From contig CABPCX010000040.1 in assembly GCA_902406135.1 (NCBI GenBank), positions 1-10,112 on the forward strand: a stretch of DNA of 10,112 nt. Reading direction: 5' to 3'. The notes under the pieces are model-generated. The model was not told the DNA's origin. It did not search any database and saw nothing but the letters and a program-made list of their open reading frames with translations. Source of the DNA: an uncultured Eubacteriales bacterium. Lineage in GTDB: Bacteria > Bacillota > Clostridia > Lachnospirales > Anaerotignaceae. Positions within the stretch are counted from its first letter, which is position 1, and every line of letters begins with the position of its first letter. The translations under genes and the position numbers were made by a program. Shown here one piece after another: positions 1-5,550 of the stretch.

Positions 1-1645
1 AAAGAAACCTTCAGCAGAGGCAGGCAATATTTCCGATGTTGTTATGAAATTTGTCCTTGGACATCCGGAAATATCCTTTAAATATATAAATAACGGAACC
101 GTTATAATACATACGTCAGGAAACAATGACCTTAAGACGGCGGTTTATCATGTCTATGGCAAGGATACTGCCTTTAAGATGCTTAATATTTCATCGGAAG
201 GCCAGGAAATGAAGATAAACGGACTTATAGGAAGGCGGGAATTGTCTAAGGCCAACAGAAGCTCGGAAAATCTTTTTATTAACGGAAGATTTATAAGAAA
301 CAGTGTTGTTTCTGCGGCGGCTGAAGAAGCCTATAAGACAAGAATGATGATAGGAAAGTTCCCTGTTTATATACTTTCCATGGATATTGACCCTACAATG
401 GTAGATGTCAATGTGCATCCTGCAAAACTGGAAGTAAGATTCAGAGACGATGATGCCGTATACCGTTTTGTTTATGACAGTATTGTAAATACTTTTAAGG
501 ATAAGGTGCTCATAAAGGGCGCGGACTGGGAAAGCAGACCCTCAAGCGCCGTAAGAGAATTTATAAATGCGCCTGAGACTATAATAAAACCTGTACAGCA
601 GGAGATAAACATTGTTTCTAACAACGAGCCTGAGAAGAGCTTGGCGGAAGAAATAAAAGAGATAAAGGAAAATAAAAAAAGCGGTTCAATAAGAGACGAA
701 GCGGCTAAAATGGGATTCAGCCATTCCGTGTCCGAAAACGACAGAAAGACAGCGGAAATGCTTCTTATGGGAATGGGCCATAAAGATGAAGATGTTTCTG
801 TTTTAAGGGAGCCACCGGTTGAATATAAAGTCTCGAAGCCTCATTCAAAACCTTCAACAAATCCCGAAATTCTGCCTGAACATATGAAAATGGTAGAGAA
901 CATAAAGAAGGAAATGGCAGGGTTTACCGACTGGAGTGAGCTGAAAAAGACGGCAGAAATCCAGGAAAAGCAGGAAACATACGAAACTCAGGAAAAGGTA
1001 GAAAGTTCTGTTGAAACTGAGAACGTTGAAACATCTGAGCCCGAGACATTTTCCGATGAAAAGCCGTTTTTTGATAACTATAGAATAATAGGCCAGATTT
1101 TTAATACATACTGGATAATTGAGCAGAGGGGAAGCATTTTTATTATCGACCAGCATGCCGCCCATGAAAGGGTGCTGTTTGAGAAATTCTCCAATGATTT
1201 TAAAAACGGAAATATTGTGTCTCAGGATCTTGTTTCGGAAGAAAGACTTCTTTTAAGCGATACCGAAAAGGACATTTTAGAGGCAAATATCGATAAAATA
1301 AGGAACTTTGGGTTTGGAATAAAGGAAAATAACGGTGACTACTTTGTCTACAGTGTGCCGTATATTTTTGATAAACCTGCTTCAACATCGTTTCTTATGG
1401 ATATAATCGATACAATAAAGACAGAAAATATAAACAGCATATATGATACCAAACTTTTGAATCTGGCAACAATGGCCTGCAAAGCGGCTGTAAAGGGAGG
1501 AGACAGGCTTACCAATGAGGAAGCCCAAAAGCTTATAGTTAAAATGCTTTCGTTGAAAAATCCTTTCAGCTGCCCGCATGGAAGACCGACAATAATAGAA
1601 ATGACAGAATATGAACTTGAAAAGAAATTTAAGAGGATACAGTAA
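1..1645 (+). CDS. mutL: DNA mismatch repair protein MutL, 5'-truncated by window edge
   Basis: MutL couples mismatch recognition by MutS to strand incision. The reading frame is open from base 2, and the ATG at 44 is an internal methionine: the codons before it (KKPSAEAGNISDVV) continue the conserved MutL N-terminal domain, so the gene starts outside the window. About 150 residues, including the GHKL ATP-binding motifs, are missing; 547 residues are present. Visible N-terminal domain motifs are the FINGRF segment (about 275-292) and VDVNVHPAKLEVRF (401-442). A long Glu/Lys/Thr-rich linker follows (roughly 590-1060). The C-terminal dimerisation/endonuclease domain carries the metal-site motif DQHA(X2)E(X4)E at 1148-1183, ACKAAVK at 1475-1495 and CPHGRP at 1571-1588. 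These predict a nicking-competent MutL, as in bacteria lacking the MutH pathway. It is the first visible gene of an apparent operon with miaA; mutS would be expected upstream. Identification is very secure. Confidence 0.97.
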   Translation, partial: KKPSAEAGNISDVVMKFVLGHPEISFKYINNGTVIIHTSGNNDLKTAVYHVYGKDTAFKMLNISSEGQEMKINGLIGRRELSKANRSSENLFINGRFIRNSVVSAAAEEAYKTRMMIGKFPVYILSMDIDPTMVDVNVHPAKLEVRFRDDDAVYRFVYDSIVNTFKDKVLIKGADWESRPSSAVREFINAPETIIKPVQQEINIVSNNEPEKSLAEEIKEIKENKKSGSIRDEAAKMGFSHSVSENDRKTAEMLLMGMGHKDEDVSVLREPPVEYKVSKPHSKPSTNPEILPEHMKMVENIKKEMAGFTDWSELKKTAEIQEKQETYETQEKVESSVETENVETSEPETFSDEKPFFDNYRIIGQIFNTYWIIEQRGSIFIIDQHAAHERVLFEKFSNDFKNGNIVSQDLVSEERLLLSDTEKDILEANIDKIRNFGFGIKENNGDYFVYSVPYIFDKPASTSFLMDIIDTIKTENINSIYDTKLLNLATMACKAAVKGGDRLTNEEAQKLIVKMLSLKNPFSCPHGRPTIIEMTEYELEKKFKRIQ

Positions 1646-1652
1646 AGGGTGA
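1644..1652 (+). promoter_or_regulatory. Ribosome binding site fixing the miaA GTG start
   Basis: AAGGGTGAT overlaps the mutL stop codon and lies 6 bases before GTG at 1659. The nearer ATG at 1652 is in another frame and overlaps this site, so GTG is the start that gives the MiaA N-terminus. Confidence 0.7.
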
Positions 1653-1658
1653 TGAACA

Positions 1659-2594
1659 GTGAAAAAACCCCTGATTGTTATTGCCGGACCAACAGCCTGC
1701 GGCAAAACCGATTTATCAATAGAGCTTGCGCAGAAAATCGGAGGAGAGATAATCTCAGGCGATTCTATGCAGGTCTATAAATATATGGATATTGGCACGG
1801 CAAAGCCTGCTTATGAAGAAATGTGCGGAATACCGCACTTTCTTATTGATGAGATATATCCCGATGAAGAGTATAATGTTATGATATTCCAGAAAAAAGC
1901 CAAGGAATATATGAACGGCATATACGAAAGAGGACATATCCCCATAATAGTCGGCGGCACAGGATTTTATATAAACGCTCTTGTATACGACAATGACTTC
2001 ACGGAAGAAAGCGGAGAAGGCATAAGGGAAGAGCTTTATAAAATAGCGGAAAAAGAAGGACCCGAAAAGCTGCATAAAATGCTTTCTGAGGTTGACCCTG
2101 AATATGCCTCGGAAATCCATTTCAACAATGTGAAAAGGGTAGCCAGAGCGCTTGAATACTACAGACTGACAGGCGAAAAAATGTCAGAACATAACAGGGA
2201 AGCAAAACAGAAGGAATCACCGTATAATCTTGCTTTTTTTGTCCTTAATATGGACAGGCAGAAATTATACGATAGGATAGACTTAAGGGTCGATATTATG
2301 ATGAAAAACGGCCTTGAAGCCGAGGTAAGAAATCTTATTAATATGGGATATTCTCCGGACCTTGTAAGTATGCAGGGGTTAGGCTATAAGGAATTTATTC
2401 CTTATTTTAACGGCGAGATAACTCTTGAAAAGGCAGTAGACGATATTAAAAAATATACACGCCACTTTGCAAAAAGGCAGCTTACCTGGTTCAGAAGACA
2501 GACGGAAGGAACATGGATAGATATGACTTCCGGTGATAAGCAGAAGGCTTTAGAAACAATGATAAATGAACTAAAAGATAAAAATATAATTTGA
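1659..2594 (+). CDS. miaA: tRNA dimethylallyltransferase MiaA
   Basis: MiaA transfers the dimethylallyl group of DMAPP to N6 of adenosine 37 in tRNAs that read UNN codons, the first step towards ms2i6A; it acts in the cytoplasm. The product is 311 residues, normal for the family. The P-loop GPTACGKT is at residues 10-17, followed by SGDSMQVY (33-40, with the catalytic Asp35 and Gln38 region), DIGTAKP (44-50), IPHFLID (58-64) and VGGTGFY (98-104, with conserved Thr101). GLGYKE and the basic TRHFAKRQLTWFRR segment lie near the C-terminus. The start is GTG, chosen because it directly precedes the KKPLIVIAGPT strand and has a suitable Shine-Dalgarno. The gene begins 13 bases after mutL and ends 15 bases before the next gene, so co-transcription is likely. 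The mutL-miaA pairing is common in bacteria. No truncation or missing motif is seen. Confidence 0.97.
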   Translation: MKKPLIVIAGPTACGKTDLSIELAQKIGGEIISGDSMQVYKYMDIGTAKPAYEEMCGIPHFLIDEIYPDEEYNVMIFQKKAKEYMNGIYERGHIPIIVGGTGFYINALVYDNDFTEESGEGIREELYKIAEKEGPEKLHKMLSEVDPEYASEIHFNNVKRVARALEYYRLTGEKMSEHNREAKQKESPYNLAFFVLNMDRQKLYDRIDLRVDIMMKNGLEAEVRNLINMGYSPDLVSMQGLGYKEFIPYFNGEITLEKAVDDIKKYTRHFAKRQLTWFRRQTEGTWIDMTSGDKQKALETMINELKDKNII

Positions 2595-2609
2595 TAAGGT
2601 GAAAGATTT

Positions 2610-3899
2610 ATGTTTAACAAAGAAACAGCGGATTTTCTCAGAGAGAATTACGGAATATCCGACAGAGTACTTAAAATGGCTGAGACAGCTGAGGAAGAAT
2701 TAAAGGAAAGATTTGCCGAAGCCGACAAAATAACCGAGTATAACCAGTATAAGGTTTTAAATGCCATGCAGAAAAACAAGCTCAGTGATGTCCACTTTGC
2801 GGGAACAACAGGTTACGGATACAATGACCTGGGCAGGGAAGTACTTGAAAACATATATGCTGACGTATTCCATGCCGAATCAGGACTTGTAAGACCCCAG
2901 GTAATATCAGGCACCCATGCTCTTACGGTTGCCCTTGCCGGAAACTTAAGACCCGGAGATGAGATATTCTCACCCGTAGGCTTGCCCTATGATACACTTC
3001 AGGGCGTTATCGGCATAAGAAAGGAAAGGGGCTCCCTTGCGGAATACGGCATAACATACAGCCAGACAGAATTGCTTCCAGACGGTTCATTTGACTATGA
3101 AGGCATAAGAAGTGCCCTTAAAAATAAAAAAATCAGACTTGTGGAAATACAACGCTCAAGGGGATATGCCTGGAGAGAATCCTTTACGGTTGAAAAAATA
3201 GGTGACCTTATATCATTTATAAAGGGAATAAGACCTGATGTTATATGTATGGTTGATAACTGCTACGGCGAATTTGTTGAGACCATTGAACCTACTGATG
3301 TTGGAGCTGATTTGTGTGTAGGCTCACTCATAAAAAATCCCGGCGGCGGACTTGCCCCCATAGGAGGATATATAGTAGGAAAAGAAGAGTATGTGGACAA
3401 CGCGGCTTTCAGACTTACCGCTCCAGGTATGGGTAAGGAAGTAGGAGCAACCCTTGGCGTTACACCGTCAATGATACAGGGACTTTTTATGGCTCCTCAG
3501 GTAGTATGCGGAAGTCTTAAGGGCGCTATGTTTGCGGCAAGACTTTTTGAAAACATCGGAATAGAGGTGCTTCCTCCTTCTAATGTAAAAAGAGGAGATA
3601 TAGTGCAGTCACTCAAAATGAAATCAGCCGAAAAGGTTATCGCTTTCTGTGAAGGAATCCAGAAAGGAGCTCCAGTTGACAGCTATGTGACACCTGAGCC
3701 CTGGGCTATGCCCGGCTATGACAGCGATGTAATAATGGCTGCCGGAGCCTTTATACAGGGAGCGTCCATAGAGCTTAGTGCCGACGGCCCCATAAAGCCT
3801 CCGTATATTGTATATATGCAGGGCGGATTAAGCTGGCACCATGCAAAAATAGGAATAATGACAGGCGTACAGACTATGCTTGACAAGGGTCTTATATGA
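2610..3899 (+). CDS. PLP-dependent methionine gamma-lyase family protein (YnbB / aluminium-resistance type)
   Basis: This 429-residue protein is a fold-type I PLP enzyme of the family annotated as methionine gamma-lyase family or aluminium resistance protein, with B. subtilis YnbB as relative. Landmarks are HFAGTTGYGYNDLGRE (residues 62-77), SGTHA (100-104, cofactor phosphate region), MVDNCYGEF (214-222, with Asp216 placed to bind the PLP pyridine nitrogen) and GSLIKNPGGG (238-247), where Lys242 is the expected Schiff-base lysine. All elements of a working PLP site are therefore present. Likely chemistry is beta- or gamma-elimination on a sulfur amino acid, but the physiological substrate of this family is not settled, so the name should be read as a family label. 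ATG is preceded by AAGGTGA at 2596-2602. It sits in the operon between miaA and the carboxypeptidase gene. In many Clostridia hfq lies near this spot; here there is no room for it. Confidence 0.9.
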   Translation: MFNKETADFLRENYGISDRVLKMAETAEEELKERFAEADKITEYNQYKVLNAMQKNKLSDVHFAGTTGYGYNDLGREVLENIYADVFHAESGLVRPQVISGTHALTVALAGNLRPGDEIFSPVGLPYDTLQGVIGIRKERGSLAEYGITYSQTELLPDGSFDYEGIRSALKNKKIRLVEIQRSRGYAWRESFTVEKIGDLISFIKGIRPDVICMVDNCYGEFVETIEPTDVGADLCVGSLIKNPGGGLAPIGGYIVGKEEYVDNAAFRLTAPGMGKEVGATLGVTPSMIQGLFMAPQVVCGSLKGAMFAARLFENIGIEVLPPSNVKRGDIVQSLKMKSAEKVIAFCEGIQKGAPVDSYVTPEPWAMPGYDSDVIMAAGAFIQGASIELSADGPIKPPYIVYMQGGLSWHHAKIGIMTGVQTMLDKGLI

Positions 3900-3907
3900 G
3901 AGGGTGG
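3898..3907 (+). promoter_or_regulatory. Ribosome binding site deciding the carboxypeptidase start
   Basis: GAGAGGGTGG overlaps the stop of the upstream PLP enzyme gene and is 5 bases from ATG 3913. The in-frame ATG at 3880 lies inside the upstream gene with no such site, and would add 11 residues before a good signal peptide. Confidence 0.7.
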
Positions 3908-3912
3908 TTTTA

Positions 3913-5376
3913 ATGGGAACCTTTAAAAGACTTGTTGCTTCACTTGCTGCTTTAGCCACTGTATTTTCTGTAACGGCCTATGCGGAGGAAAGCGGTACAG
4001 CTTCAGCGTCGGCACCTCCTACGGTTGCAGCTCAGAGCGCAATACTTATCAATGCCGATACAGGAAGAATTTTATATGAAAAGAATGACCATCAGAAAAT
4101 GTATCCTGCCAGTATGACAAAGATGCTGACAGCAATGGTTCTTCTTGACAATATGGCTGTTGACGAGACCATAACTATTGATTATTCCATAAATGAAGTT
4201 CCTCTTGATTCAAGCCGTGCCGGAGTTTATGTAGGCGACGTTGTAACGGTTGAAAACGTTGTAAGAGGACTTATAATACCATCCGGTAATGATATAGCCA
4301 ATGCAGCGGCGTCTGCGGTGGCAAAAAAGAACCTGGGCGAAAACATAACATTTGAAGAGGCCGAAAAATATTTTACGGGCCTGATGAATGAAAAAGCCAG
4401 ATCCCTTGGATGTACGGAATCAAACTTTGTAAACGCCCACGGTTATCACGACGATAACCACTATACAACGGCATACGATATGTCTCTTATAGCGGCTGCA
4501 GCGATGCAGTATGATATGATAAAAGAGGCTGCTAAGGAAACATCATTCTCCGGAAACAGTGCAGGAAAGCAGAAGTATAATGTTGAAGGAACAACAAGGG
4601 AATATACCTGGTACAGCCATAACGAGCTCTTATTAAGCGGAGCAAACTATTATGAATATGCAACAGGTATTAAGACAGGATTTACAGATCAGGCGGGAGA
4701 CTGTGTTGCCGCTTCAGCCACAAACGGAAATGAAAATCTGATAGCCATAATTATGAATTCAGAGGACCCCGGAAGATGGCAGGACGCAATAAACCTCTTT
4801 GACTGGGCATTCAATAATTATGATATGGTCGTATACAGACCCGAAGGAATAGCTGCGACTGCTGAGCTTACGGGACACAATAAACTTAACGGAGACACTG
4901 TAGAAGTTTCAATCAATACACCAATGACACAGTATCTTACAGCGGAAGAGGCCGCTTCGGTAAAAACCGAGATAGTATATGACAATGGCGGAGATAAGCT
5001 GCAGGCACCCGTTGAAAAAGGCGCTAAAATAGGCACATTAAGATTTACTCTTAATGGCGAAGTAATTGGCGAGACCGAAGGTTATGCGGCTTCAGAGGTC
5101 AAAAAAGCCAATATTTTCAATACTTCAGCATATTATTTGAAAACTTTTTTTTCTAAGGCGGTCGCAAAGGAAAATCTTAAATATACAGCCTGTGCTTTGG
5201 TGGTAATATTTATAATTATCCTTATAATGATCGCAAGACATAAGAGAAAACAGAGATACAAAATAAAGGGAAATTACTATAACAGAAGCAATGTATATGA
5301 CACAAGCAGAATAAATAACGGCAGACGCAGAAGAAAAAAGGACAAGAGAAGAGACAAATATAATAGATACAGATAA
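3913..5376 (+). CDS. Serine-type D-alanyl-D-alanine carboxypeptidase (DacF/PBP5-like, peptidase S11)
   Basis: This low-molecular-weight penicillin-binding protein removes the terminal D-Ala of peptidoglycan stem peptides outside the membrane, limiting cross-linking. Starting at ATG 3913 gives 487 residues with a clear signal peptide (residues 1-24, basic KR then a hydrophobic core, likely cleavage after TAYA). The catalytic triad of motifs is complete: SMTK (Ser67, Lys70), SGN (124-126) and KTG (254-256). A C-terminal beta domain follows (about 320-410). Instead of the usual weak amphipathic anchor, the protein ends with one hydrophobic membrane span (about 424-441) and a 46-residue tail rich in Arg, Lys, Asn and Tyr, predicted to be cytoplasmic. 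It is last in the mutL-miaA-lyase run, 13 bases after the preceding stop, and is followed by a strong terminator. The DacF versus DacB paralogue cannot be settled from sequence alone; the operon context argues for vegetative expression. Confidence 0.93.
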   Translation: MGTFKRLVASLAALATVFSVTAYAEESGTASASAPPTVAAQSAILINADTGRILYEKNDHQKMYPASMTKMLTAMVLLDNMAVDETITIDYSINEVPLDSSRAGVYVGDVVTVENVVRGLIIPSGNDIANAAASAVAKKNLGENITFEEAEKYFTGLMNEKARSLGCTESNFVNAHGYHDDNHYTTAYDMSLIAAAAMQYDMIKEAAKETSFSGNSAGKQKYNVEGTTREYTWYSHNELLLSGANYYEYATGIKTGFTDQAGDCVAASATNGNENLIAIIMNSEDPGRWQDAINLFDWAFNNYDMVVYRPEGIAATAELTGHNKLNGDTVEVSINTPMTQYLTAEEAASVKTEIVYDNGGDKLQAPVEKGAKIGTLRFTLNGEVIGETEGYAASEVKKANIFNTSAYYLKTFFSKAVAKENLKYTACALVVIFIIILIMIARHKRKQRYKIKGNYYNRSNVYDTSRINNGRRRRKKDKRRDKYNRYR

Positions 5377-5391
5377 TTTAAAACAATTATG

Positions 5392-5431
5392 AAAATAGCC
5401 CTGAAATCCTATGATTTCAGGGCTATTTTAT
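5392..5431 (+). terminator. Rho-independent terminator of the mutL-to-carboxypeptidase operon
   Basis: Bases 5392-5408 pair perfectly with 5413-5429 (17 bp around AAATAGCCCTGAAATC) with a CTAT loop, and the right arm ends in a T-rich run. It starts 15 bases after the carboxypeptidase stop. The A-run at the foot of the left arm means it could also stop transcription coming from the opposite strand. Confidence 0.92.
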
Positions 5432-5480
5432 TTGTCTGATAAAAAGCATAGGCCAATTGGAATATAGCTTTATACAATAA

Positions 5481-5510
5481 AAGAGACCGGCATTTTTATG
5501 CCGATCTCTT
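5481..5510 (-). terminator. Rho-independent terminator of the penicillin-binding protein gene
   Basis: Bases 5481-5493 pair with 5498-5510 around a 4-base loop. Read on the - strand this is AAGAGATCGGCAT-AAAA-ATGCCGGTCTCTT followed by TTATTG. On that strand the one irregular pair is U-G, so the RNA stem is continuous; on the + strand the same position is a C-A mismatch. This, and the distance of about 40 bases from the PBP stop, assigns it to the - strand gene. Confidence 0.85.
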
Positions 5511-5550
5511 GATATATCTTTTCTAAAGAAGAATTTAGCTTTGTGCTTCT

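Noticed and set aside
960..1060. Glu/Thr-rich QEKQETYETQEK stretch in MutL, considered as a repeat or inserted element
   Set aside because: MutL linkers between the ATPase and endonuclease domains are normally low-complexity and variable, and the frame is continuous on both sides.
1382..2120. Two long - strand open frames opposite mutL and miaA
   Set aside because: Both are antisense to strongly conserved coding sequence, have no Shine-Dalgarno, and are rich in Phe/Tyr/Cys as expected from A/T-rich antisense frames.
3880..3912. Earlier ATG extending the carboxypeptidase by 11 residues
   Set aside because: It would overlap the upstream gene, lacks a ribosome site and would bury the signal peptide. 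ATG 3913 has a good site and a clean signal sequence.
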